NCBI RefSeq assembly: GCF_003725545.1 | Contig: NZ_RJLN01000009.1 | Location: forward strand, 37,815 to 101,814 | Source of the DNA: Micromonospora solifontis | Lineage (GTDB): Bacteria; Actinomycetota; Actinomycetes; Mycobacteriales; Micromonosporaceae | Length of the DNA: 64,000 bases | Direction of reading: 5' to 3' | Shown here: piece by piece, positions 18,077 to 26,903 of the stretch | How positions within the stretch are numbered: the first letter of the stretch is position 1 | Layout of the letters: every line of letters starts with the position of its first letter | Made by a program: the position numbers and the translations under genes | Notes under the pieces: model-generated | The model's input: only the letters and a program-made list of their open reading frames with translations | The model's database searches: none | Told to the model about the DNA's origin: nothing

Positions 18077-20971
18077 ATGACCACGCTCGATTCGGTGCCC
18101 AGCCAGCCGCCGGACGAGGCCGACATCGAGCCGTTCGCACTGCTCAGCCCTCGGGACCGGAGGATCGTGCCGGCCGGGGCGCTGGACGGCTACCCGCTGC
18201 CGGAGGTCCAGGCGGACCTGGTCGAGGAGGACGGCGCCTTCACGAGGGTCGACCTGGACGGGCGGCGGGTCACCGACCCGGCCCCGTTCTCGCCGGAACG
18301 GTTCGCCGAGGCGGTCCGGGCGGTGGTGCGCACGCACGAACTGCTCCGCACCTCCGTCGACCCGTCCGGCGGCACCGAGCCGTGCCACCTGGTGCACCCG
18401 GACGCCGCGATCCCGCTGGCCGTGCACGACCACCGCAGCGTGGACGAGGCCAAACGGGAGGCGATGTCGGCCGCGCTGCTGGACGCGGAGCGGGTCACCC
18501 CGTTCGACCCGGCCGCCCCGGGGCCGCTGCGGCTGACCGTGATCCTGGAGACCGAGCAGACCTGGACGCTGCTCGTCGCCGCGCCCCGGGCCCTGACGTC
18601 CGTGGCGGACCCGGCCGGCATCCTCGCCGAACTGCTCCGCGCCTACCGGGCCGGCGGATCCGCCGCGGTGGCCACCGGCACCCGGCACGCGCCGTGCGTG
18701 GCCGCCGCGCTCGACGCAGCCGCCGACTTCGACGGCGCCGACCACTGGACTGGCCTGCTCACCGGCACCTCCTGCGCCCTGCCGGGCGGCTGGGGCGGCG
18801 CGCCGGGCAGCACCGAGCTGACCGTGGACCTCACCGACCTGTCCGCCGGGCTGCGCGCGCTCGCCGCCGCGGCGGGGGCGTCGCCGGCGACCGTGCTGCT
18901 CGCCGCCCACCAGACCGTGCTCCGCGTGCTCGGCGCCGAACCGGGCGGGTACACCGAGGCGACCCTGACCCCGGACGGACGCCCGGACCTGGCCGGCACC
19001 GGCTGCGAGCGGCTGCTGCACCGGGTCACCCTGCCGCTGCCCCTGGTCACCGGCGCGGCGACCTGGCGCGGGCTGGTCGCCCGGGTCGCGGAGGCGGAGC
19101 GGGTCGCCTGGACGCACCGGCACGCGTACCGGCCGCCGGCCGGCCCGGTCGACCGGAGTCAGCACGCCCACTTCGCCTGGGACACCGCCGCCGACTTGCC
19201 CGTGGCGGCCGTCCCCGGCCTGCCCACCGACGAGGCGGCGTACGGCCTGCGGGTGACCGCCGGCCCTGACCGGTTGCGGCTGCGCGCCGCCGGGGCGACC
19301 GTCAACGCCAGCCATGCCCGGCGACTGGCCGCCCACTACCGGGAGGTGCTGGCGGCGATGGCCGCCGACCCGGACGGTGACGCCGAGGGCACCCACCTGC
19401 CGGCCGGCGAGCGCCGCGCGGTGCTGGTCGACTGGGCGGTCGCCGGGACCGTGGACCGGGGCGAGGTGACCGCCGTCGACCTGATCCGGGCCCAGGCGCG
19501 GTCCACACCGGACCGGGTCGCGGTGCGCGTCGGCGACGTCCGGCTCACCTACCGGGACTTGATCCGGCGGGCCGACCGGCTCACCCACCACCTGCTCGAC
19601 CATGGCGCCGGGCCGGGCACCCTGGTCGGCGTTTGCCTCGGCCGGACCCCGGATCTCGTGCCCGCGCTGCTCGCCGCCTGGCAGACCGGCGCCGGCTACC
19701 TGCCGTTGGATCCCGAACTGCCCCCGGAACGGCTGCGGCACATGCTCGACGCGGCGGACACCCCCGTGGTGGTCACCTCCACCGCGCAGCAGCCCACCCT
19801 CACCGGCCTGTACGACGGCACGCTGGTCCTGGTGGACACCGACGCGGCGGCCATCGCCGCCCGCCCGGACACCCCGGTCGACGTGTCGGTCCGCCCGTCT
19901 GACCTTGCCTACGTCATCTTCACCTCCGGCTCCACCGGCCGGCCCAAGGGGGTGATGGTGGAGCACGCCGGCCTGGTCAACTACCTGCTCTGGACGGTCG
20001 ACGCGTACGCCGCCCACGGTCCCGGCGGGGCGCCGGTCTTCTCCTCGATCTCCTTCGACCTGGGCATCCCGAACATCTTCACCCCGCTGATCACCGGCGA
20101 GCCGGTGCACCTGCTGCCCGAGCCGCTGGACACCGCCGACCTCGGCGCGCACCTGCTCACCGGCGCCCCGTACAGCTTCATCAAGATGACCCCCGGCCAC
20201 CTGGACCTGCTCACCTGGCAGCTCACCGCCGAGCAGGCCCGGGGCCTGGCCGGCATCGTCATCGCGGCGGGTGACTCGTTCACCCGGGCGCTCGCCGCCC
20301 GCTGGCTGGAGTTGGCCGGGCGGCACGGCACCAAGGTGGCCACCGAGTACGGCCCGACCGAGATCACCATCGGCAACTCGGGGCAGCGGATCAGCGAACC
20401 GCCCGCCACCGAACTCGTGCCGCTCGGCGCGCCCATCGTGAACACCACCATGTACGTACTGACCGAGCGACTGGATCCGGTGCCGGTTGGAGTGCCGGGG
20501 GAGGTGTACATCGGCGGCCTCGGGGTGGCCCGGGGCTACCTCGGGCGCCCGGACCTGACCGCGGAGCGGTTCCTGCGCGACCCGTACGGCCCTCCGGGCA
20601 GCCGGCTGTACCGCAGCGGTGACCTGGCCCGGTGGCTGCCCGACGGCACGCTGGAGTTCCTCGGCCGGATCGACAACCAGGTCAAGATCCGCGGTTACCG
20701 GGTGGAACTCGGCGAGATCCAGGCCCGGCTCACCGCCCATCCGCACGTCCGCGACGCCGTGGTGATCGCCCGCGAGCCCAGCCCCGGCGAGAAGCGGCTG
20801 GTCGCGTACCTGGTGCTCGCCGCCGGGCAGCCGCTGGACCCGGCCGCGCTGCGCGCCCACCTCACCGCGGACCTGCCCGACTACATGATCCCCGCGGCCT
20901 TCGTCGCCATCGACCACATTCCGCTCACCACCAACGGGAAGGTGGACGCCCGCGCGTTGCCCACCCGGTGA
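18077..20971 (+). CDS. NRPS C*-A protein without carrier; Asn-like adenylation domain
   Basis: This 964-residue protein has a condensation-like N-terminal half (~20-450) in which the HHxxxDG catalytic motif is gone (the aligned stretch reads AAPRALTSVAD). A complete adenylation domain follows (~475-964): FTSGSTGRPKG near 613, EYGPTEITIG, YRSGDLARW and a TTNGKVDARALP lysine near 954. Translation stops right after A10, so there is no carrier domain. The pocket residues read D-L-P-K-I-A-E-I-G-K. This resembles the Asn code DLTKLGEVGK at D, L, K, E, G and K, but P and A at the third and sixth positions are unusual, so the substrate call is tentative. It probably charges a carrier in trans, with the A-deficient module at 10863-15563 as the obvious client. 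ATG 18077 has AGGAGG six bases upstream. Confidence 0.92.
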   Translation: MTTLDSVPSQPPDEADIEPFALLSPRDRRIVPAGALDGYPLPEVQADLVEEDGAFTRVDLDGRRVTDPAPFSPERFAEAVRAVVRTHELLRTSVDPSGGTEPCHLVHPDAAIPLAVHDHRSVDEAKREAMSAALLDAERVTPFDPAAPGPLRLTVILETEQTWTLLVAAPRALTSVADPAGILAELLRAYRAGGSAAVATGTRHAPCVAAALDAAADFDGADHWTGLLTGTSCALPGGWGGAPGSTELTVDLTDLSAGLRALAAAAGASPATVLLAAHQTVLRVLGAEPGGYTEATLTPDGRPDLAGTGCERLLHRVTLPLPLVTGAATWRGLVARVAEAERVAWTHRHAYRPPAGPVDRSQHAHFAWDTAADLPVAAVPGLPTDEAAYGLRVTAGPDRLRLRAAGATVNASHARRLAAHYREVLAAMAADPDGDAEGTHLPAGERRAVLVDWAVAGTVDRGEVTAVDLIRAQARSTPDRVAVRVGDVRLTYRDLIRRADRLTHHLLDHGAGPGTLVGVCLGRTPDLVPALLAAWQTGAGYLPLDPELPPERLRHMLDAADTPVVVTSTAQQPTLTGLYDGTLVLVDTDAAAIAARPDTPVDVSVRPSDLAYVIFTSGSTGRPKGVMVEHAGLVNYLLWTVDAYAAHGPGGAPVFSSISFDLGIPNIFTPLITGEPVHLLPEPLDTADLGAHLLTGAPYSFIKMTPGHLDLLTWQLTAEQARGLAGIVIAAGDSFTRALAARWLELAGRHGTKVATEYGPTEITIGNSGQRISEPPATELVPLGAPIVNTTMYVLTERLDPVPVGVPGEVYIGGLGVARGYLGRPDLTAERFLRDPYGPPGSRLYRSGDLARWLPDGTLEFLGRIDNQVKIRGYRVELGEIQARLTAHPHVRDAVVIAREPSPGEKRLVAYLVLAAGQPLDPAALRAHLTADLPDYMIPAAFVAIDHIPLTTNGKVDARALPTR

Positions 20972-21070
20972 GCCCGACGCCGCCGACCGGACCGGCCGAC
21001 GGCCGGTCGCCGGGTCGACCGGCCCGGTCAGAGGGCCGACCCCGGCAAGCTCAACGAGAGGACCGAACCG

Positions 21071-22057
21071 ATGACCAAGCTCGACCAGTCGACCGGTGCC
21101 GCACAGGGGCTGGCGCTGGAGCTGACCGACGACGAACGTGCCGCCCTGCGGGAGTTGGCCGAGGAGCTCGTCGCCGCCCCGCCGGCGCTGCTGGACGACC
21201 TGACCTGGGTGGCTCAGGCCCGCCGGGCCAGCTGCCGGCTGCCGCTGCGGCTGCGGCAGACCCTGCGCGCCTTCCGCGACGACGCCGGTCCCACCGGCTC
21301 GCTGATCCTCCGTGGACTCCCGTTCGGCGAGGACGACCTGCCGGACACGCCGACCGTACGCGAGTCGGTGGAGCGGGCGACCACGGTGCCCGCCGTGGTG
21401 GCCGTCCTGATCGGCCTGCACCTCGGAGAGGTGATCGCCTACCGGAACGAGAAGACCGGCGCGCTGGTGCAGAACGTCGTGCCGGTGCCCGGTCTGGAGG
21501 GGACGCAGAGCAACGCCGGGTCGGTGCCGCTGGAGTTCCACGTGGAGAACGCCTTCCACCCGCAGCGCCCTGACTACGTCGGCCTGCTCTGCCTGCGCAA
21601 CGACCACGCCAAGCGGGCCGGCACCCTGGTCACCTGTATCCGGCAGGCGCTGCCGCTGCTGGAGGAGACCGACCGGAAGGTGCTGCGCGAGCCACGGTTC
21701 ATCACCGCCCCGCCGCCCTCGTTTCACCACGGCGACCGGACCATGCCGCACGCGGTGCTGGTTGGCAGCCCCGAGGACCCGAACATCTGCCTGGACCTGA
21801 ACGCCACCACGGCGTTGGACGACGAGGCCCGTGAGGTGATGGCCCGGCTCAAGCAGGTCCTCACCGACGTGTCCACCGCACTGGTGCTGCAGTCGGGCTC
21901 GATGGCCATCATCGACAACCGGCTGGTGCTGCACGGCCGCACCGAGTTCACCCCCCGGTTCGACGGGCGGGACCGCTGGCTGCACCGGGTCTACGTGCAC
22001 CTGGACAACCGCCGTACCCGGGTGCACCGGCAGGATGCCCGGCCGGTACTCAACTGA
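21071..22057 (+). CDS. Fe(II)/2-oxoglutarate oxygenase, AsnO/VioC (clavaminate synthase-like) family
   Basis: This 328-residue oxygenase resembles the AsnO/VioC group, enzymes that hydroxylate the beta-carbon of free amino acids (Asn, Arg) before NRPS loading. The iron-binding facial triad is visible as H157-x-E159 (in EFHVEN) and H288 (LVLHGRTEF), with a downstream Arg-containing stretch (FDGRDRWLHR) that should bind 2-oxoglutarate. Glu as the middle ligand, and the surrounding FHVENAFHPQRPDY context, fit AsnO better than TauD. It follows directly after the gene for an Asn-like A domain, so beta-hydroxyasparagine, or a similar beta-hydroxylated residue, is the inferred building block. ATG 21071 is preceded by GAGAGGA at a normal distance; the gap to the A-domain gene is 99 bases. 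Confidence 0.9.
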   Translation: MTKLDQSTGAAQGLALELTDDERAALRELAEELVAAPPALLDDLTWVAQARRASCRLPLRLRQTLRAFRDDAGPTGSLILRGLPFGEDDLPDTPTVRESVERATTVPAVVAVLIGLHLGEVIAYRNEKTGALVQNVVPVPGLEGTQSNAGSVPLEFHVENAFHPQRPDYVGLLCLRNDHAKRAGTLVTCIRQALPLLEETDRKVLREPRFITAPPPSFHHGDRTMPHAVLVGSPEDPNICLDLNATTALDDEAREVMARLKQVLTDVSTALVLQSGSMAIIDNRLVLHGRTEFTPRFDGRDRWLHRVYVHLDNRRTRVHRQDARPVLN

Positions 22058-22082
22058 ACCCCGACACACACGCAGAGTTTCA

Positions 22083-22110
22083 TAGACCGACTTCTAGCGG
22101 ACGGTAGGCT
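22083..22110 (+). promoter_or_regulatory. Possible promoter upstream of the MMPL gene
   Basis: TAGACC (22083-22088) and TAGGCT (22105-22110) are separated by 16 bases, in a locally AT-richer patch after the oxygenase stop. TAGGCT fits actinobacterial -10 boxes and would give a leader of about 75 bases for the MMPL gene. This is motif matching only. Confidence 0.3.
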
Positions 22111-22191
22111 GGCCGGCGCCGCACCGCCGGCGTCGGCGGCCTGCCGCCGGTGGTCGGCCGCGGCGACTGTCGCCGGCCGGGAAGGGTAACC

Positions 22192-24513
22192 ATGACCGAG
22201 ACCTTGTCGCGTATCAGGAGGGGCGGCGGCTCCGGCCGACCCTCGGAGGAAGGCCGCCTCTACCGCTGGGCCGTCTGGACCGCACTCAACCCGGTTAAGG
22301 TCATCCTGGTCTGGCTGCTGCTGCTCGCCGGCGCGCTGGTCTCGGCCAACTACTTCACCGCACACCTCACCGGCAACACCAATTCGGTTATCGGCTCCGA
22401 CTCGGAGAAGGCCAACCAACTCATCGCCGACGAGTTCCCCGAGACGCCAAGCGAGACCGACTTCGTCGTGCTGCACTCGACCACGCTGACCGCCCAGGAT
22501 CCGGCGTTCCGCCAGGTGGTCGGGGCCGCCGTCGCCCGGTACCGGCAGGCGCCCGAGGTGATCGAGGCGATCGATCCGTACGGCGTGCCGGACCGGCTCG
22601 TGGCCCCGGACGGCCGTACCGTGCTCGTCCCGGTCACCCTCGACGGCGACGACAAGAAGCTCCAGGAACAGGCCGCGCCGCTGAGCGGGATCGCCGGGAC
22701 GCTCGGCACCGACCAGGTGCAGGTCTGGTTCACCGGCGCCTCTCCGCTCGCCGCCGCCGCGGTCGAGCAGGGCAACGAGGACCTCTCCATGGCCGAGACC
22801 ATCGGCTTCCCGGCCGCCGGGATCGTGCTTCTGCTTGCCTTCGGCTCCCTGGTCGCCGCCGCCATCCCGCTGGCCCTCGGCGTGGTGGCCGTGCTGTCGG
22901 CCTTCGGCGCCCTCGGCATCGCCACCCACTTCACCAGCTTCGACGTCTTCGTCCAGACCGCGGTCAGCATGGTCGGCATCGCCCTGGGCATCGACTACAC
23001 GCTGTTCATCGTCACCCGCTTCCGGGAGGAACTGGCCCGGGCCGCCGACAACGGCCGCCAAGAACGGGCCAGAGCCGTCGGTCGCACACTGGCCACCGCC
23101 GGTCAGGCGGTCCTCTTCTCCGGCGTCACCGTGGTGGTGTCCCTGTCCGGGCTCTGGCTGGTCCGCTCGGCCAAGGTCTACTCGATGGCGGTCGGCATGA
23201 GCGCCGCCGTACTGGTCATGATGCTCGTCGCGGTCACCCTGCTCCCGGCGCTGCTCGGCCTCCTCGGCGGCCGGATCAACCGGCTCGCGCTGCCCTGGGC
23301 CCGCCGATCCCTCGCGCACCCCGACCCGGAACACTCCGCCTGGGCTCGGGCCATCGCCGTGGTCATGCGCCGTCCGGTGCTCATCGCCGTGTTCGGCGCC
23401 ATCCTGCTCGGCGCCCTGTCCATCCCGGTCTTCCACCTCCGGTACGGCGTCGATCTCGGTGCCGGCGCGGTCGCCGAATCCCCGGCCGGTCGGGGTTACA
23501 CGGTCGTCTCCGAGGCGTACGCGCCGGGTGTGCTGACCCCCGTCACCGTGGTCGTCTCCGCCGGGGGTGGCAGGCTCACCGACCCGCAACTCGACGCCGT
23601 CGCCCGGTTCAGCGAGCAGGCCGTCGGCAACCGCGAGGTCGCCGACGTCGTCAGCATCACCCGCGTCCTCGATGCCCAGGCCGGGGGACACACCGCCGCC
23701 CACCTCGAAGCGGCCAACCGCACGGCCGGCGCCGCGCTGGCCGGGCTGGTGAGCAGGGATGGCGACACCACGGTCATCACCATCCGCCCCCGGCACGGCG
23801 CCGACACCGACGAGGCCGCCGACCTGGTACGTGAGCTCCGTACCCGGGCCGACGGGGCGTTCGCCGGCACCGGGCTGACCGCGCACGTCGGCGGCGGTCC
23901 GGCCGAGATCGTCGACATCACCGATGAGAGTTCCCGCGCCATGCCGCTGGTCATCGGCGCGGTGCTGGCCGCGAGCTGGCTGCTGCTGCTGATCGCCTTC
24001 CGGTCGCTGGTCCTGCCCTTCGAAGCGATCTTCATGAACCTGCTCACCTCGGGCGCTGCCTTCGGGGTGGCGGTGCTCATCTTTCAGGAGGGCCACGCCG
24101 CCGGCCTGCTCGGCGTGGACCGGACCGGCTTCATCCAGGTGATCCTGCCGCTGTTCGCGTTCGCGCTGGTCTTCGGGCTGTCCATGGACTACCAGGTGTT
24201 CATGCTCTCCCGGATGCGCGAGGAGTGGGACTGCACCGGCGACAACGCGGCCGCCGTCCAACTCGGCCTCACCCGCACCGCGAAGGTGATCACCGCGGCC
24301 GCGACCATCATGGTGGTGGTCTTCGCGTCCTTCATGTTCACCCAGATCCTCGAAATCAAGCAGATGGGCTTCATGCTCGCCCTGGCCGTACTGATCGACG
24401 CGACGATCGTCCGGCTCCTGCTGGTCCCGTCCCTGATGCGGCTGATCGGTCACCGGAACTGGTGGTTGCCCGGCTGGCTGGACCGCACCCTGCCCCGTGC
24501 TGGCCAGCACTGA
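22192..24513 (+). CDS. MMPL/RND-family membrane transporter
   Basis: This ~773-residue polytopic membrane protein belongs to the MMPL branch of the RND superfamily, driven by proton flux. It shows the duplicated layout: one N-terminal membrane helix (VILVWLLLLAGALVSANYF), a large periplasmic-side loop, a block of helices (~190-340) containing GIALGIDYTLFIVTRFREEL, a second loop, and a C-terminal helix block (~585-750) with GLSMDYQVFMLSRMREEW. These GxxxDY segments are the family signature. At the end of an NRPS/PKS operon such proteins usually export the product or give self-resistance, so it may act alongside the PvdE-like exporter. ATG 22192 is chosen because GGAAGGGTAACC precedes it; an upstream GTG at 22150 lacks a ribosome site. 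Confidence 0.9.
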   Translation: MTETLSRIRRGGGSGRPSEEGRLYRWAVWTALNPVKVILVWLLLLAGALVSANYFTAHLTGNTNSVIGSDSEKANQLIADEFPETPSETDFVVLHSTTLTAQDPAFRQVVGAAVARYRQAPEVIEAIDPYGVPDRLVAPDGRTVLVPVTLDGDDKKLQEQAAPLSGIAGTLGTDQVQVWFTGASPLAAAAVEQGNEDLSMAETIGFPAAGIVLLLAFGSLVAAAIPLALGVVAVLSAFGALGIATHFTSFDVFVQTAVSMVGIALGIDYTLFIVTRFREELARAADNGRQERARAVGRTLATAGQAVLFSGVTVVVSLSGLWLVRSAKVYSMAVGMSAAVLVMMLVAVTLLPALLGLLGGRINRLALPWARRSLAHPDPEHSAWARAIAVVMRRPVLIAVFGAILLGALSIPVFHLRYGVDLGAGAVAESPAGRGYTVVSEAYAPGVLTPVTVVVSAGGGRLTDPQLDAVARFSEQAVGNREVADVVSITRVLDAQAGGHTAAHLEAANRTAGAALAGLVSRDGDTTVITIRPRHGADTDEAADLVRELRTRADGAFAGTGLTAHVGGGPAEIVDITDESSRAMPLVIGAVLAASWLLLLIAFRSLVLPFEAIFMNLLTSGAAFGVAVLIFQEGHAAGLLGVDRTGFIQVILPLFAFALVFGLSMDYQVFMLSRMREEWDCTGDNAAAVQLGLTRTAKVITAAATIMVVVFASFMFTQILEIKQMGFMLALAVLIDATIVRLLLVPSLMRLIGHRNWWLPGWLDRTLPRAGQH

Positions 24514-24567
24514 TGTCGGACCTGATACCCGCCGGAGCGTCGTGTTCCGGCGGGACCGGCCGTCGTA

Positions 24568-24607
24568 CCGGTGGCTGCCGGCGGGATCAGCGGCCGGCAG
24601 CCACCGG
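24568..24607. terminator. Bidirectional hairpin terminator
   Basis: Perfect 15-bp inverted repeat: arms 24568-24582 and 24593-24607, loop of 10 bases. It lies between the converging MMPL gene and the epimerase gene, without a T-tract, as is common in actinomycetes. It also makes a natural right boundary for the biosynthetic cluster. Confidence 0.75.
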
Positions 24608-24612
24608 CCGGG

Positions 24613-25083
24613 TCATCCGGCGGCCGGCTCGACCAGCTCGACCAGGATCCCGCCGGCGTCGCGCGGGTGCACGAAGTTGATCCGGGAGCCGGCCGTACCG
24701 GTCTTCGGCTGTTCGTAAAGTAGCCGCACCCCGCGCGTGCGCAGCTCCGCGCAGGTCTTCTCGACGTCGTCCACGGTCCAGGCGATCTGCTGCACCCCGG
24801 GACCGGACTGGCTCAGGAACCGGGCGATCGGCGAACCGGGGGTCAGCGGAGCGAGCAGTTGGATCCGGCCCTGGGCCGGATCCGGCCCTATCGACATCAT
24901 CGCCTCCCGGACGCCCTGCTCGGCGTTCTCCTCCACGTGCACGCAGCGCATGCCGAAGAGGCTCTCGTATCGGGCGATCGCCTCGTCCAGATCCTCGACC
25001 GCCATCCCGACATGGTCGATGCCCCGCAGGCCGACGCCGGCCAGCGCCGAGGTGCCCGCGGTCTTGGAAACATCGTCAGACAT
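24613..25083 (-). CDS. mce: Methylmalonyl-CoA epimerase
   Basis: This 156-residue protein of the glyoxalase/VOC fold interconverts (2R)- and (2S)-methylmalonyl-CoA, linking propionyl-CoA carboxylation to methylmalonyl-CoA mutase. Visible features are GIDHVGMAVEDLDEAI at the start of the first beta-alpha-beta unit, the metal-ligand His in HVGMAV, the paired QQIAWTVDDVE of the second unit, and a Glu near the C-terminus (ILVELVEP). The length matches the family. It points towards the NRPS/PKS cluster but is separated from it by a strong hairpin. It is probably a housekeeping gene: the only AT domain seen here looks malonyl-specific and does not need methylmalonyl-CoA. Confidence 0.93.
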   Translation of the reverse strand: MSDDVSKTAGTSALAGVGLRGIDHVGMAVEDLDEAIARYESLFGMRCVHVEENAEQGVREAMMSIGPDPAQGRIQLLAPLTPGSPIARFLSQSGPGVQQIAWTVDDVEKTCAELRTRGVRLLYEQPKTGTAGSRINFVHPRDAGGILVELVEPAAG

Positions 25084-25089
25084 GCATCG

Positions 25090-25095
25090 AGCCTA
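25090..25095 (-). promoter_or_regulatory. -10 box for leaderless transcription of mce
   Basis: On the minus strand TAGGCT ends six bases before the ATG of the epimerase gene, the spacing expected if transcription starts at the first base of the start codon. No clear -35 or ribosome-binding site is present, which fits a leaderless mRNA. Confidence 0.4.
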
Positions 25096-25239
25096 GTGGC
25101 TGCCGTCGATCGATCGCCCATCGGTGTCGCGCCGATTGGCGCTCCCGCCGTCCGGTCCGCCCGGTGGTGACCTTCGGCCCGGGTCCGGCCGCGCCCGCGG
25201 CGCGACCCTGGAGGGGAGAGGCTTGGAGGTGAGCCAGCC

Positions 25240-26373
25240 ATGGCGACCGTGGACCTCAACCAGGTGACCAAGGAGTTCGCGGGCGGCGTCCGGGTGCTCG
25301 ACCGCGTGAGCCTGCACGTCGATGAGGGCGAGTTCCTCGTGCTCGTCGGACCGTCCGGCTGCGGCAAGTCGACGCTGCTGCGCATCATCGCCGGCCTGGA
25401 CGACGCGACGGCCGGGACCGTCCTGGTCGACGGCGAGTCCGTCGACGGCGTACCGCCGAAGGAACGCGACGTGGCGATGGTGTTCCAGAACTACGCGCTC
25501 TACCCGCACATGTCGGTCCGCGACAACCTGGCCTTCAGCCTGCGCCTTCGCCATGTGCCCACCCGCCTTCGGGAGCGGCGCGTCCGCGACACCGCCGAGC
25601 TGCTCGGCATCGAGGAACTGCTCGACCGCAAGCCGAAGGCGCTCTCCGGCGGCCAGCGGCAGCGGGTGGCGACCGGGCGGGCGATCGTCCGCCAACCCCG
25701 CATCCTGCTGATGGACGAGCCGCTGTCCAACCTCGACGCCCAGCTGCGGGTCACCATGCGTGCCGAGCTGCGCCGTCTGCACCTCGAACACCGCACCACC
25801 ACCATCTACGTCACCCACGACCAGGTCGAGGCGATGACCCTCGGGGACCGCATCGCGGTGCTGGCGGACGGGCGGGTGCAGCAGGTTGGCACCCCGCACG
25901 AGCTGTATCACCGGCCGGTCAACGCCTTCGTCGCCGGCTTCATCGGCTCGCCCAGCATGAACCTCGCCGAGGTACGGGTCACCGACACCGATCCGCCCGC
26001 CCTCGACGTCGGCGGGCAGCGGTGGCCGGTCCTCGCCGGCCACGCCCCCGCCGCCGGTCCGGTCCTGCTCGGTGTGCGCCCGGACGCGTTCAGCTGGCCG
26101 CCGGCGGCGACCGCGGCGCGGCTGGATGCCACCGTGGTAGCCGTGGAGTTCCTCGGCAACGCCTCCCTGGTGTTCGTCACGCCGCCCGGCAGGCCGTGGC
26201 ACGCGGCCGGGAACGACGCTGGCGCCCCGACCTGGGTCGCCCGGCTGGACGGGCGTGTCACGCCCCGGGTGGGGGAGCGGGTGGCGCTCGGGGTGGAGGT
26301 CGGGTCCGCGTACCTGTTCGACGCCGACGACGGCCGGGCGATCCCCGCCGAGCAGGTCCCGGTGCCGGCCTGA
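25240..26373 (+). CDS. ABC transporter ATP-binding protein, sugar-import type (MsmK/UgpC/MalK-like)
   Basis: This 377-residue ATPase powers ABC importers for sugars or glycerol-3-phosphate. The nucleotide-binding domain (~1-235) shows Walker A GPSGCGKST, the Q-loop FQNYALYPHM, the signature LSGGQRQRVATGRA, Walker B ILLMDEPLSNLDAQLR and the switch TYVTHDQVEAMTLGDR. The C-terminal ~140 residues form the regulatory OB-fold (TOBE-like) domain typical of MalK relatives. No permease genes lie nearby. An orphan ATPase of this type often serves several sugar importers, which is the likely role. ATG 25240 follows GGAGGTGAGCCAGCC. A 9-bp stem overlaps the stop codon, and the next gene converges. Confidence 0.93.
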   Translation: MATVDLNQVTKEFAGGVRVLDRVSLHVDEGEFLVLVGPSGCGKSTLLRIIAGLDDATAGTVLVDGESVDGVPPKERDVAMVFQNYALYPHMSVRDNLAFSLRLRHVPTRLRERRVRDTAELLGIEELLDRKPKALSGGQRQRVATGRAIVRQPRILLMDEPLSNLDAQLRVTMRAELRRLHLEHRTTTIYVTHDQVEAMTLGDRIAVLADGRVQQVGTPHELYHRPVNAFVAGFIGSPSMNLAEVRVTDTDPPALDVGGQRWPVLAGHAPAAGPVLLGVRPDAFSWPPAATAARLDATVVAVEFLGNASLVFVTPPGRPWHAAGNDAGAPTWVARLDGRVTPRVGERVALGVEVGSAYLFDADDGRAIPAEQVPVPA

Positions 26374-26393
26374 TCGATGCCGACCAGGCCGGC
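26364..26393. terminator. Hairpin overlapping the stop codon of the ABC ATPase gene
   Basis: Arms GCCGGCCTG (26364-26372) and CAGGCCGGC (26385-26393) with a 12-base loop. The stop codon lies at the stem edge. It sits between converging genes and may serve both directions. Confidence 0.5.
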
Positions 26394-26525
26394 GCGTGGC
26401 CGTGATGATCAGGTGGCGGGGCGGGTGAGCAGGCAGCCGGTGATGGCCAGGTTGATCTGATATCAGCCGATGATTGCCAGCGTCAAGGGCGGGCCCGACG
26501 GCGGGGCGCCGCACGCCCGGTGGCC

Positions 26526-26864
26526 CTACGGCACCGCGTCCTCGGGGGTCGGCCGCGATTCCGGGCGCGCCGGCGGGTCGGTCCGCGCGGGTCGTTGAAA
26601 GGCGCGACGGGTCAGCCACAGCGTGGCGACCGCGGCGACCGCGGAGATGATGTTCGCCAGCTTGTCCGCCTCGGACAGGTAGTTGACGAGCAGCAGCACC
26701 GACGCCACCAGGACGGCCGCGCCGAACCCGAGCGCACGCGCCAGCCGCCAGTCCACCCGGACCGACCACCTGCGCAGCACCGCTCCGACGGCCCACTCGG
26801 CCAGGGCCACCGCCGCCATGGCCAGCAGCGGCACCTGCCACAGTTGGATCCCTCCGATTTCCAC
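26526..26864 (-). CDS. Small membrane protein of unknown function
   Basis: This 112-residue protein is predicted to lie in the cytoplasmic membrane, with three hydrophobic segments (~8-30, ~43-63, ~69-88) and a polar Pro/Arg-rich C-terminal tail. No family is recognised. GTG 26864 is supported by a strong GGGAGGTAGGAG ribosome site. The gene follows the substrate-binding protein gene by 39 bases on the same strand, so the two are probably co-transcribed. It is too small and has too few helices to be a normal ABC permease; an accessory or anchoring role is possible but unproven. Confidence 0.65.
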   Translation of the reverse strand: MEIGGIQLWQVPLLAMAAVALAEWAVGAVLRRWSVRVDWRLARALGFGAAVLVASVLLLVNYLSEADKLANIISAVAAVATLWLTRRAFQRPARTDPPARPESRPTPEDAVP

Positions 26865-26903
26865 GCTCCTACCTCCCTTCGTGCCGCTGTCCGTGCGCGC
26901 CGG

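Noticed and set aside
26451..26470. CTGATATCAG palindrome at 26457-26466 as a regulatory site
   Set aside because: It is only 10 bp and lies between converging gene ends, where no promoter is expected; it is probably chance.
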